In this document: piece by piece, positions 43,715-54,304 of the stretch
Layout of the letters: each line of letters starts with the position of its first letter
Numbering within the stretch: position 1 is the stretch's first letter
Source of the DNA: Amorphophallus konjac
Lineage: Eukaryota; Streptophyta; Magnoliopsida; Alismatales; Araceae
Assembly (NCBI GenBank): GCA_022559845.1
Contig: CM040121.1
Location: 347,918,243 to 347,982,242, forward strand
Direction: 5' to 3'
Length of the DNA stretch: 64,000 nucleotides
Notes under the pieces: model-generated
Told to the model about the DNA's origin: nothing
Databases searched by the model: none
Seen by the model: the letters and a program-made list of their open reading frames with translations, nothing else
Position numbers and translations under genes: made by a program

Positions 43715-45373
43715 GACTGCTTCGCATGGACATATGATGAAATACCAGGACTGAGTTCTGATGTGGCACAGCACCGATTGGCGATAAACCCAGAGGCAAG
43801 CCCTGTGAAGCAGCCTTCCAGGAGAATGCGCCCCGAACTGATAAATCAGATCAACAAAGAGGTCGACAAGCTGATCGATGTGGGCTTTGTTGAAGAGAAC
43901 CAGTATACTACGTGGCTGGCCAATATAGTGCCCGTGAAGAAGAAAAATGGGCAGATCAGAATATGTGTGGATTTCAGGGACCTGAATAAGGCTTGCCCGA
44001 AAGATGATTTCCCAGTGCCAATCACTGAAGTAATGATCGATGCAACCACTGGCCATGAAGCCCTATCATTCATGGATGGGTCATCCGGATACAACCAGAT
44101 CTGGATTGCTGAAGAAGACAGAGTGCACACTGCATTCCGCACCCCGAAGGGGATATTTCACTACAAAAGGATGCCGTTTGGCCTCAAGAATGCCGGCGCT
44201 ACTTATCAAAGAGCTATGACAAAGATCTTTGATGATTTACTCTTCAAGAAAGTGGAGTGCTACATCGATGACCTGGTGGTGAAAACCAGCAGAAGAGAAG
44301 ATCATCTGCAAGACCTGAGGATAGTGTTCCAGAGGCTACGCAGATATGAACTCAAGATGAATCCTATGAAATGTGCCTTCGGCGTGTCCAGTGGAAAATT
44401 CCTTGGGTTCATTGTCCGTCATAGGGGCATTGAGATCGACCCATCCAAGATTAAAGCTATCCAGGAGCTCCCTCCACCAAGGAATCTCCACGAGCTGAGA
44501 TCTCTACAAGGGCGTTTGGCCTACATCCGACGATTCATATCAAATCTATCGGGGAGATGCCACCCTTTTCACAAGCTCATGATGAAAGATGTACCGTTCC
44601 TCTGGGACGATGGCTGTCAGGAAGCCTTTGAGAAGTTGAAAGAATATCTCAAGACCCCTCCAGTGCTTGGGGCACCTATTAAGGGCAAGCCCCTGATACT
44701 GTACATTGCAGCCACACACTTTTCCCTGGGGGCAATGCTAGCACAGATAAATGAAGAAGGCAAAGAGCAGGCTCTATACTACCTGAGTCGAAGGCTGATT
44801 AGAACTGAAGAAAGCTACACCTATATAGAAAAGACGTGCTTGGCACTAGTCTTTGCTGTTAAAAAGCTCCGGCACTATATGCTGTCACACGAAATCAGAT
44901 TGATATCTGCAGCAGACCCGCTCAAATACATATTGACTCAGCCAGTACTGAAAGGCCGGTTGGGCAAATGGGTAGTAATTCTGATGGAATTCGATATCAC
45001 ATATATACCCCAGAGGGCAATAAAAGGACAGGCCGTGGCCGATTTCTTCGCAGAGCATCCTGTGCCAGAGAATGATATGTTGGGGACTGAGTTACCTGAT
45101 GATGAAACACTAGAAGCCTGCCAGGCTCAGTCAACTATGTGGCAGCTATTCTTTGATGGAGCATCTAGAACAGAGACGGGCTCCGATGGAAAGACCAGAA
45201 TACGGGCCGGAGCCGGTATTGTGCTAAGATCGCCAGAGGGGGAGGTTGTGCATACTTCCTGTTCTATAAACAAGCCCTGCACTAATAATGAAGCCGAGTA
45301 TGAAGCTCTGATAATCGGGTTGCACATCAGCCTCAACATGGGCATCCAGATGCTTCAGGTATTCGGGGATTAA
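43715..45373 (+). pseudogene. Reverse transcriptase, RNase H and part of the second RNase H
   Basis: The frame is the same as the protease, directly after TGA 43712-43714. RT blocks: VPVKKKNGQIRICVDFRDLN, SFMDGSSGYNQI, RMPFGLKNAGATYQRAM, and YIDD at 44261-44272. The gypsy RNase H follows (YIAATHFSLGAMLAQ, ESYTYIEKTCLALVFA). Its first catalytic Asp is absent, as is common in Tat elements where it has decayed to a connection domain. The second RNase H begins at about 45136 (LFFDGASR, NNEAEYEAL, QVFGD), archaeal-type, the hallmark of Tat. TAA at 45371-45373 interrupts it right after the third catalytic Asp; the frame stays open beyond. Confidence 0.93.
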
Positions 45374-46069
45374 ATGTTGATAATAAAGCAAATCCAAGGG
45401 GAGTTCGAAGTGCGAAAGCCAGAGTTGAACCCCTACCACCAAAAAGCTGTGCGCCTCATGGCGAAATTCTATCATATTGAGCTCAAGCATGTGGGCCGTG
45501 GACATAATGCCCAAGCTGATGCACTGGCAAAGCTAGCCAGCTCAATAGCAGTCCCACCAGATGAGACACTGAACATTGTTGTTATAAACCGGCGGCAAGT
45601 CCCCAGCATGCTAGAAGGCTGCCCCGAAGAAAATGAAGTCGCCACGATCAGTATAGAACAGGCATCTGATTGGAGACAACACCTGCTACAATGGTTTTTA
45701 CACCAACAGCTGCCGCAGAAAAGAGAAGAAAAGATGAAACTTCTAAGGATCAAAGATTCTTATGAATTCAGAAATGAAACTCTGTTCCGAATAATGGCAG
45801 ATGCACGCAAGAAGATTTTGCTCCGCTGCCTGTCTACTGAGGAAGCTTGGCAAGCAATGAAAGAAATACATGCTGGGACGGCAGGTGCTCATCAAGCTGG
45901 CCCTAAGATGAAGATAGAAATCAAGAAGCTGGGCTACTATTGGCCCACTATGTTTGAAGACTGTTTCAAGTTTGCAAAGTCATGCCAGAAATGTCAGGAG
46001 CATGATGTTGTGCCTAGAAGGCCGCCTTCCGTTCTGCACCCTACAGTCCCTAGCTGGCCGTTTGCATAA
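45374..46069 (+). pseudogene. End of second RNase H and integrase zinc-binding domain
   Basis: In frame with the preceding part. It starts LIIKQIQGEFEVRKPEL and includes GRGHNAQADALAKLAS, the last RNase H motif with its Asp. The integrase HHCC finger follows (IHAGTAGAH ... CQKCQEH). TAA at 46067-46069 breaks the frame between PSWPFA and WGTDVVGP, most simply CAA-to-TAA. Confidence 0.9.
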
Positions 46070-46951
46070 TGGGGAACTGATGTAGTCGGCCCACTACCGA
46101 CTTCATCGGCCGGACATAAATACATACTGGCAATAACATATTACTTCTCCCGATGGGCGGAAGCTATAGCATTACGATAAGTGACTGGTGAGCTAGTTGC
46201 CAGATTCATCAAGCAGAACATTATCTTCCGGTTTGGGATTCCCAGCCGGATAATATCTGATAATGGAAGTCATTTCAGAAATCAAAAGATCTATCGGCTT
46301 GCAGAGAAATATAAGATCGAATGGAGGACTTCCACTCCTTACAATCCACAGGCAAATGGATTGGCAAAAGCCTTCAACAAAACTTTATGCACCTTGTTGG
46401 CTAAAGTCGTCAGTTCTAATAAGAAGGACTGGGAAGAAAAGATGTATGAAGCTCTGTGGGCATACCGCACTGTCTTCAAGACACCTACAGGGTGCTCACC
46501 ATACTCATTGGTGTACGGCTCAGAGGCAGTAGTTCCATTAGAGCTGGAAGTCCCGTCACTCAGAGTGGCAGTCCAATATGACCTGGCCCATGGCGAACAA
46601 ACCAATGCAGAAAGAAGATTACAAGAATTGGCTGAATTGGAAGGAAAGCGTCTCCAAGCTCAGAAGAATATCCAGATGTATCAGGCTCGCATGGCCACTG
46701 CGTTCAACAAACTCGTAAAAGGACGAGAATTTAAGAAAGGTGACCTTGTCATGGTCAAGAAAAAAGAAGTCATGGCGTCCAACCCAAAAGGAAAGCTGAA
46801 TCCTAATTGGGAAGGTCCTTATGTGATATATAGGGTCTACGAAGAAGGGGCCTACATAATTGTTAACCATCGAGGGGAAATCCAATTCTCACCACTCAAC
46901 GGTAGACACCTAAAGCTGTATCATGCTGCCCAACCAATATTCCCCGAGTAA
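46070..46951 (+). pseudogene. Integrase core and C-terminal domain of the giant gypsy element
   Basis: The same frame continues with the first catalytic Asp in WGTDVVGP (46079). A second TAA lies at 46178-46180. Then come IISDNGSHFRN (second Asp) and NPQANGLAKAFNKT, where the expected catalytic Glu is Lys (AAA at 46367-46369). The C-terminal module KLNPNWEGPYVI is the GPY/F domain. The frame ends at 46949-46951. Two stops and the Glu-to-Lys change make integration activity impossible from this copy. Confidence 0.92.
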
Positions 46952-46973
46952 TCAGGCTAAAAGTTACCCTCTC

Positions 46974-47815
46974 CCTTGGTCTAGCGACACTCCGCCCTAA
47001 CCAAGCTACCCTCTTCCTTGGTCTAGCGGCACTCCGCCCTAACCAAGCTACCCTCTTCCTTGGTCTAGCGGCACTCCGCCCTAACCCAGCTACCCTTTTC
47101 CTTGGTCTAGCGGCACTCCGCCCTAACCGAGCTACCCTTTTCCTTGGTCTAGCGGCACTCCACCCTAACCGAGCTACCCTTCTTCCTTGGTCTAGCGGCA
47201 CTCCGCCCTAACCAAGCTACCCACTTCCTTGGTCTAGCGGCACTCCGCCCTAACCAAGCTACCCTCTTCCTTAGTCTAGCGGCACTCCGCCCTAACCAAG
47301 CTACCCTCTTCCTCGATCTAGCGGTGCTCCGCCCTAACCAAGCTACCCTTTTCCTTGGTCTAGCGGCGCTCCGCCCTAACCGAGCTACCCTTTTCCTTGG
47401 TCTAGCGACGCTCCGCCCTAACCAAGCTACCCTCTTCCTTGGTCTAGCGGCACTCCGCCCTAACCTAGCTACCCTTCTCCCTTGGTCTAGCGGCGCTCCG
47501 CCCTAACTAAGCTACCCTCTTCCTTGGTCTAGCGACACCCTGTCCTAACCAAGCTACCCTTTTCCTTGGTCTAGCGGCACTCCGCCCTAACCGAGCTACC
47601 CTGCTCCCTTGGTCTAGTGGCACTCCGCCCTAACCGAGCTACCCTGCTCCCTTGGTCTAGTGGCACTCTGCCCTAACCGAGCTACCCTTTTCCTTGGTCT
47701 AGCGGCACTCCGCCCTAACCAAGCTACCCTTTTCCTTGGTCTAGCGGCGCTCCGCCCTAACCGAGCTACCCTTCTTCCTTGGTCTAGTGGCACTCCGCCC
47801 TAGCCAAGCCATCCC
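46974..47815 (+). repeat. 42-bp tandem array directly after integrase (about 20 copies)
   Basis: Units read CCTTGGTCTAGCGGCACTCC followed by GCCCTAACCAAGCTACCCTCTT. Starts at 46974, 47016, 47058, 47100 and 47142 are exactly 42 bases apart; later units vary by one or two bases. Stop-free shadow frames on both strands follow from the period being a multiple of three. Tandem arrays in this position are known in Tat/Ogre elements and can seed satellite DNA. Confidence 0.95.
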
Positions 47816-48159
47816 TCATCATGATCTAATGATAGTCCGACTTGTTACCCTCCCAAAAAGAGGGGAAGAGAGAATAAAAGAATGAAAATAAATAAGTAAA
47901 AAAATGGGGTTAAAAATAGAGATACCCTGCCAGTCTTGTTCAGGTTTTCTGAGCAAGAGTAAAAATGGCTAAAACCCAGCTGTGGTGAAAACCCGAAAGG
48001 GCACTGCAGGCAAAATCGGGTACCCCGCCACGTGAAAACCCGGAAGGGCGCGTGGGCAAAAGCAAGAGGGGGCTGGCTCCGGTGAAAACCCGAAAGGGCG
48101 CTTGGGCCAGTAATATGGTGATCCTAAAGGAAACCTCGCCTCCCGTCATAAACTTCTCG
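47816..48159 (+). repeat. Spacer with GTGAAAACCCGAAAGGGC repeats (copy 1)
   Basis: GTGAAAACCCGAAAGGGC occurs three times between 47980 and 48105, separated by about 45-55 bases. The whole 150-base block recurs at about 49405-49555. Confidence 0.85.
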
Positions 48160-49265
48160 TTGATCGATTGGCACCTCGCCCGATCAATGATGAAACCCTA
48201 CCCAGTTTAGACCTTTCGTCTATTCTGATGAAACTTATAAAATCTTTGCATTGGTATAAACCCAATACCGATGATGAAACCAGCACTTGACCGATTAGGC
48301 GCACTGCCCGGTCAATGATGAAACCCATCCGGCTTAGGCCTTACGTCTATCCCGATAAAACTTATAAAATCTTTGCATTGGTATAAACCCAATACCGATG
48401 ATGAAACCAGCACTTGACCGATTAGGCGCACTGTCCGGTCAATGATGAAACCTATCCAGCTTAGACCTTACGTCTATCCCGATGAAACCTATGAAATCTT
48501 TGCATTGGTATAAACCCAATACCGATGATGAAACCAGCTGTTGACCGATTAGGCGCACTGTCCGGTCAATGATGAAACCTATCCGACTTAGACCTTACGT
48601 CTATCCCGATGAAACCTATGAAATCTTTGCATTGGTATAAACCCAATACCGATGATGAAACCAGCTGTTGACCGATTAGGCGCACTATCCGGTCAATGAT
48701 GAAACCTATCTGGCTTAGACCTTACGTCTATCCTGATGAAACCTATGAAATCTTTGCATTGGTATAAACCCAATACCGATGATGAAACCAGCTGTTGACC
48801 GATTAGGCGCACTGTCTGGTCGATGATGAAACCTATCCGGCTTAGACCTTACGTCTATCCCGATGAAACCTATGAAATCTTTGCATTGGTATAAACCCAA
48901 TACCGATGATGAAACCTGCTGTTGATCGATTGGCACCCTGCCCGATCAACAATAAAACCAGCCAGTGTAGACCTTACGTCTATTCTGATGAGGTTCATAA
49001 GATCCTCGCATTGGTATAGACCCAATACCGATGATGAAACCCACCTTCGATCAATGGGCATCCTACCCGATCGACAAAGAAACCCGTCCTATCAAATCTG
49101 CATACCCCTTTACGTCCTGCCGTGATGAAACCTACCATTGGTCGATCGGCACCTTGCCCGATCAATGATAAAACCAGCCCAGTGTAGACCTTACGTCTAC
49201 CCTGATGAAACCTATAAAATCCTTGCGTCGGTATATACCCAATACCGATGATAAGAACATGCACT
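48160..49265 (+). repeat. 127-bp tandem array (about 8-9 copies)
   Basis: Units start TTGACCGATTAGGCGCACTG, or TTGATCGATTGGCACC in the outer copies, and contain TTACGTCTATCCCGATGAAA and TTGCATTGGTATAAACCCAA. Starts at 48160, 48287, 48414, 48541, 48668, 48795 and 48922 are exactly 127 apart. The last two units (49046, 49138) are shorter and diverged. The inner five are the most alike, as expected for recent homogenisation. Confidence 0.95.
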
Positions 49266-49891
49266 AATGAAGCAGCACATCGCCTGATCCGTGCTGAAGT
49301 CCCAATTTAGGAAACATATGTATATATACAAAAAAAAAATGGAGTTAAAAATAGAGATACCCCGCCAAACTTGTTCGGACATCCCGGATAAGGGCAAAAA
49401 TGGCCAAAAACCCAGCTGTGGTGAAAACCCGAAAGGGCACTGCAGGCAAAATCGGGTACCCCGTCACGTGAAAACCCGAAAGGGCGCGTGGGCAAAAGCA
49501 AGAGGGGGCTGGCTCCGGTGAAAACCTGAAAGGGCACTTGGGTCAGTAATGTGGTAATTTAAAAAGTTCCATGCCAACCGGCACGCTACCTTTACCTCCC
49601 TTCTATTGATGAAGCCTTCCGTCGGTCAACTGTTTCTGCGCCCCGCCGACGACAGAACCCTTCCGGGGTAGACCTTACGTTTACCCTGATAAAATCTACA
49701 TACCCTCTTTCAAACGTCCCACCGACAATGAAACCCATCATCATTTGGCTAAAGCCTATCCAGTTCAGACCTCACGTCTGTCCTGATAAAATCTATGCAT
49801 TTCTTGGCAAAGTCCCACCTGTGATAAAACCTATTGGAATAGACCCTACGTCTGTCCTGATGAGACCTACACCTTCACACGCTTCCCTCCG
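49266..49891 (+). repeat. Spacer with second GTGAAAACCCGAAAGGGC block and degraded 127-bp-like units
   Basis: The block at 49405-49555 repeats 47970-48120 with a few changes. The stretch after 49560 holds decayed array units recognisable by TAGACCTTACGTYTACCCTGAT and GATGAAACC. Confidence 0.75.
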
Positions 49892-50420
49892 TTGATCAAT
49901 TGGCACCTCGCCCGATCAATGATGAAACCCTACCCAGTTTAGACCTTTCGTCTATTCTGATGACACTTATAAAACCCTTTGCATCGATATCAACCCAATA
50001 TCGATGATGAAACCAACTGTTGATCGATTGGCACCTCGCCCGATCAATGATGAAACCCTACCCAGTTTAGACCTTTCGTCTATTCTGATGAAACTTATAA
50101 AACCATCTGCATCGATATCAACCCAATATCGATGATGAAATCAACTGTTGATCGACTGGCACCTCGCCCGATCAATGATGAAACCCTACCCAGTTTAGAC
50201 CTTTCGTCTATTCTGATGAAACTTATAAAACCCTTTGCATCGATATAAACCCAATGTCGATGATGAAACCAACTATTGATCGACTGGCATTTCGCCCGAT
50301 CAAGGATGAAACCCTATCCAGTTCAGACCCTACGTCTGTCTTGATGAAAACCACATATCCTTTAATTGTCCCACCTACTATAACCCCTACCCAGTCTGGA
50401 CCTCATGTCTATTCTGATGG
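49892..50420 (+). repeat. 128-bp tandem array (about 4 copies)
   Basis: Units start TTGATCGATTGGCACCTCGC. Starts at 49892, 50020, 50148 and 50276 are exactly 128 apart. It is related to the 127-bp array but a separate subfamily (TTTCGTCTATTCTGATGAAA, GCATCGATATCAACCCAATA). Confidence 0.93.
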
Positions 50421-50771
50421 AACCTCTCACACTCCTGCAAATTGTCTCCTTTACGGCGCACATGGCCAGAAGGATCTTTGCTGCCAGTCACGAAATCCGG
50501 TTTTAAGCACCTCTTCGGATGCCGTCACGCGGTGGAGCGAGTCCCCCATCCTTTCTCTGAAGGGGTGGACGCTCTCCTGCCAAGTACGAGCCGTTCGCAT
50601 GAGGGATTGTCAAAACCGCTACCCCACTTCCCAAAGTGATAAAATCATATGCAAGGTAAGATGGAGACGATTGAAGCCAAGAGATTCCTTTCCAATAAAA
50701 AGGGAATACATAAAGGGCCCCGAGGGGACATCACATTACAGAAGAAAACAAAAAAGGGAGGGATAAACAAT
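50421..50771. other. Spacer between the arrays and the antisense gene
   Basis: No coding region. 50522-50580 (GCGGTGGAGCGAGTCCCCCA then TCC...CTGAAGGGG) matches the minus strand of 24330-24390, marking a conserved block of Tat 3' regions. Confidence 0.6.
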
Positions 50772-51971
50772 TCACGGCCGCCGGAATATATCTTCGAAGG
50801 CCAGAAGACCCACATAAGGGGCGACTCCTAGCTCATGAAGGCGCGCCTCCTCCTCCTGAAGCCCAACGGACATGTCCTGAAGAGACATCACCCGTCCCTC
50901 CAGCGAGGCTACTTCCTCTTCAGACTGCGGCCGGATAAAGGAGAGTTGCTGCAGTTCGGCTCGAAGTCCAGAGAGTTCCATCTCCAATAGGGCTATCCGG
51001 TCCTGCACAGCTTCTTCCCTCTGAATAGCACCTTCTAGCTCAGCTCGGCGTCCATCAAGCATAAGTGTCAGCTTCCCCAACTCGGATTTGCATTCCGACC
51101 TCTGCAATTTCAGCGCCGTTAGCTTATCAACCATGGTCCGTGCTAAGAAATCCCTCCGATGCATGAATTTAAGCAAAAGCAAGACCCGCTGAGCCCATGT
51201 GTCCAGAGGGCAACCCATAGCCTGTAGACCGGCAGTGAAGCGATCAGCAATTTCCTTCAGCTGCAAATATGTCAAGCCAGGCTGAGATTCTACCAGCTGG
51301 CGCAGCATATCCAGGTTCTGCCAGACAAAGCTCTCGGACGATGCAAAGCCAAAAGAAGCAGAGGGGATCACTTCGAAGGTCACTTCGCTATCGATGTCGG
51401 CCCACAGTGCGACATCCGGCTGAGAGGATGAAGACGGTAAATCTGCTGGAAGAACTGGCCGGTCCCTCTCTGTGCCCTCTGGCTGAACCGAAGATTCCCC
51501 CTCCGTCTCGGGCGCTATGGCTTGAACATCAGCGGAGGGAGGACCGATGGATGATGGAGCTATCTCTTTATGAATCTTCTGAATAAGGGCTTCATCTTCA
51601 GCTACTCTTCCTGATAATGGGGGTGAAGGGTCTCTAGTCTGTAAAGGCAGAAATCCAGTTTCTATAGCCACTGTGGCAGGGACTGCTGACTCAGGCGCAG
51701 TTGACATTATGGCAGCCGGTATGAAAGCAGAGCTTCTGGATGGGTCTACTTCGGCTCTAAACTCTGAGGCCCTGACAAGGATGGAAATCTCTCCTGGTGA
51801 TCCTAAGTCCAACGATGCTAAATCTGTCGAGGACTGTATTCACGCCGGCACAGGGCGAATGATCTCAGGAATTCCCGTGCAAGTTAAAGGCTGAAAAGGG
51901 ACAATAGCCCAGTTTATGGAGGAAATGTCCGTGATAGCCGCAGTTGTGTCTGAGCTAGCAATGGCAATACC
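50772..51971 (-). pseudogene. Antisense gene, exon 5, coiled-coil C-terminus
   Basis: The acceptor TTTTGGTCTCAG at 51972 is preceded by a T-rich tract. The frame has one TGA at 51840-51842, otherwise open to the stop at 50774. The last 130 residues are a clear heptad coiled coil (DKLTALKLQRSECKSELGKL, EEAVQDRIALLEMELSGLRA). 1200 bases. Confidence 0.75.
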
Positions 51972-52054
51972 CTGAGACCAAAACAAAGCAACTTCAGTGC
52001 TAGATATAAAAGAAGAAGGGGCAGATGAAGCAACAAACATGAAAAGGAACCCAC

Positions 52055-52503
52055 CCTTGAAGCAGGGTCCACATCCTCAAAGTGGGGTGAAAGAGAAGGA
52101 AGCTCCGTAGTCGGAATGACAAATGGTGAAGTTATGTCAATCTCGGTATCGAGCCCGGCAAACTCCTCCTGCAACTCCTCCTCAAGAGATAACACCACCA
52201 GCTTAGCCGGCTGAAAAGACGAAACACCCTTTGCAAATACAAGTGGGGCCTCTGGTTCAGGAGCATCTCCCTCACTGTCGCTGAAGGTTGCATCCTCCTC
52301 ATCAGAGGCGGTATTAGAACTGCCTGAGGATATTTCCACACTAGCTATACGCTGTGGGGCCGCCTCTAAAACATGCCGAGATGTAGATCGGGTAATTATG
52401 CGCCTGGCCGGAACGGCACGCTGCTTCGATTGAGCCTTGTGACCTTCCTGTGGTTGAAGCAACTCTTCTGTCACCACAGCCTCAGTCTGCTCCTCGCCTG
52501 CCG
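52055..52503 (-). pseudogene. Antisense gene, exon 4
   Basis: The acceptor TTTTTGCATCAG keeps the frame, whereas the nearer TTTCTCAG would not. The donor is AGG|GTGGGT at 52054. The product is acidic and low-complexity (GEEQTEAVVTEELLQPQEG, SSGSSNTASDEEDATFSDSE). 449 bases. Confidence 0.7.
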
Positions 52504-52582
52504 CTGATGCAAAAAGAGAACTCTGAGAAATGTAGCAAAAAAAACAAATACAGGTATGAGACAGATGAGAAGATACACTTAC

Positions 52583-52657
52583 CCCTTGCCACACTAGCCG
52601 GCGTAGGAGAAGGCAATCTGGTCTCCGCCACAGAAGGTGCTATGACTGTCTCTTCGG
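52583..52657 (-). pseudogene. Antisense gene, exon 3
   Basis: 75 bases between acceptor TTCTTTTTGCACAG and donor GGG|GTAAGT. It encodes EETVIAPSVAETRLPSPTPA. A nearer acceptor (CTTCTGCAG) would leave a 45-base intron and run into a stop, so this choice is preferred. Confidence 0.65.
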
Positions 52658-52746
52658 CTGTGCAAAAAGAATGGGTCAGATTCAAGGACTCCTTTGAGAT
52701 CCTGCAGAAGACAGTGAAGAATGCAAATGCAAGCTGTTGATGTTAC

Positions 52747-53037
52747 CCTGAACCGGTGTCGAAGCAGCCTCCCTTTGCAGCTTAAACTCATCGAATGATG
52801 GAATGTCAGGGAGAGGGGTCCCAGTATCCATCGCCACCGAAGTTGACTGTTGAATGTGGGCCTTTTTGGCCTTCCTGGCCTTCCCAACTGCAGTCTTGAC
52901 TGCGGAAGCCTTCCTCTTCTTGCCGGGAGGCAGGGGAGTAGTGGTCGGTGCTGCAGCAGGGACTTCAAAATAAGTGGGCTTCTCGGCCTGCGCAATAATC
53001 TTTCTATAGAGCCCTTGCCGCTTTATATCAGGCCGGT
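52747..53037 (-). pseudogene. Antisense gene, exon 2
   Basis: The acceptor CCATTCTTAACAG ends at 53038; the donor is G|GTAACA at 52746. The open frame encodes RPDIKRQGLYRKIIAQAEKP, then a basic stretch with KKRKASAVKTAVGKARKAKK, a plausible nuclear signal. 291 bases. Confidence 0.75.
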
Positions 53038-53130
53038 CTGTTAAGAATGGCAGAAGGATGATGGGGTCAGCGGATGTAAAATTCAGATGCTAAGCAGAAA
53101 ACACTGCAATCAGAAAAGAAGAAATCTTAC

Positions 53131-54299
53131 ATGCCGGGCCGTCATAGAATACAGAAAGTGGCCAGTACATGTAAGCTACCTCCTTGGAGCGGGAAGCAGC
53201 CTCCTTGATGAGCCAGCACACATCACCAAATAGCTGGCACTTCTCTACCAAAGCTGCCAGATCATTATGGCCGCGAAAGTCAAGGCATCGAAACAAGTCA
53301 AGATGGTCCATGCCCCAGCCATCGACATAATGAAATGATATAAATAGTGGCTTGTTCAAAATGCCAGCTATCGGGCTTTCTGCAGATAATCCATGCAAAT
53401 TCAGCAGAATGAACAGCCAGGACGTTTGTCTATAGTACGTCTGAGTTCTATCTTCTCGACGTACAAACGTCCTATATGGATGAAATTTATCAACTGGACC
53501 CCTCCAGGAAGCTACTGTCGGGAGCGGCTCTTCGACAGGAAATGGGTATTGCTGCACTTCCAAGCGAGCGCCCCCTACATGGCTCAGATGTTTCAAACTC
53601 TGCATAAAGGTGTCCTCGTTGATAGCAGCGAAGACAGGAGCAAGCGGCTCGGAACTCTTTTCCTTCAAGGCCCGCCGCTGAGTCAGATAATTCTCCGCCT
53701 CCCTCAGATGTTGTGAGTAAAGTTTTTTCAAGTGGGCTTCAGAAATATCAAACACCGGCCCAGGTTGCTGTTTCAGGAAGGAGCGCTCTGCCACGTCCCA
53801 GAAGGCACCCCTACCGTCCCTATAAAAGCCGGTCCGGATATTCCACCATTTGATATATTCTGGTGTTACCCGGGGAACACCGTTAGAAACAGTGGGCACC
53901 CTGAAAACTACATCATCCTGGCGATGATAGAAGTCCCACCACAACCGGCCCTCGCCAACAATGATGGACCCGTGCTTGGCCCAGCTATCTAGGGGAAATT
54001 GGGCAGCTGAGGTAGGAATATGCTGGTCGTAGCCGAAGTTTCGCCCAAAGCGGAACGGATAGTATGGCTCCAACAGAAGCAGGCCACCCTTTCTGTAAAC
54101 CAAAACACTGGGCCGAATTGCCATGGCCCATCTCACCAGCTCCGGTTCCAGGATTGGCCGAGCAGTGTTGACCCCTGAGACAGGGTGGATATATGTCTCT
54201 ATCTCCTCCAGCTTGCACTCTCTCTGAGGATCAATCAAAGGAGCTGAACCTGCTGCCAAGCTCCAGAAATGTATGCTGCCAGGGGCGTCCACTGGTACT
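53131..54299 (-). pseudogene. Antisense gene, exon 1, second part
   Basis: The frame is continuous with the previous part once the solo LTR and one TTTAT are discounted. Residues include FWSLAAGSAPLIDPQRE, GGLLLLEPYYPFRFGRNFGY, LWWDFYHRQDDVVFRVP and HLDLFRCLDFRGHNDLAALV. It ends at donor T|GTAAGA at 53130 after VFYDGPA. The block LEPYYPFRFGRNFGYDQ has a relative at 19650-19710, so this part is conserved across Tat copies. Confidence 0.85.
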
Positions 54300-54304
54300 T
54301 TTAT
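54300..54304. other. Left target-site duplication (TTTAT) of the solo LTR
   Basis: TTTAT precedes TGTAAGACCCC and recurs at 57342-57346 after GGGGCGTGACA. Confidence 0.92.

Noticed and set aside
46896..47506. Repetitive Arg/Leu/Ala-rich frames over the 42-bp array on both strands
   Set aside because: They follow from a period divisible by three without a stop; not genes.
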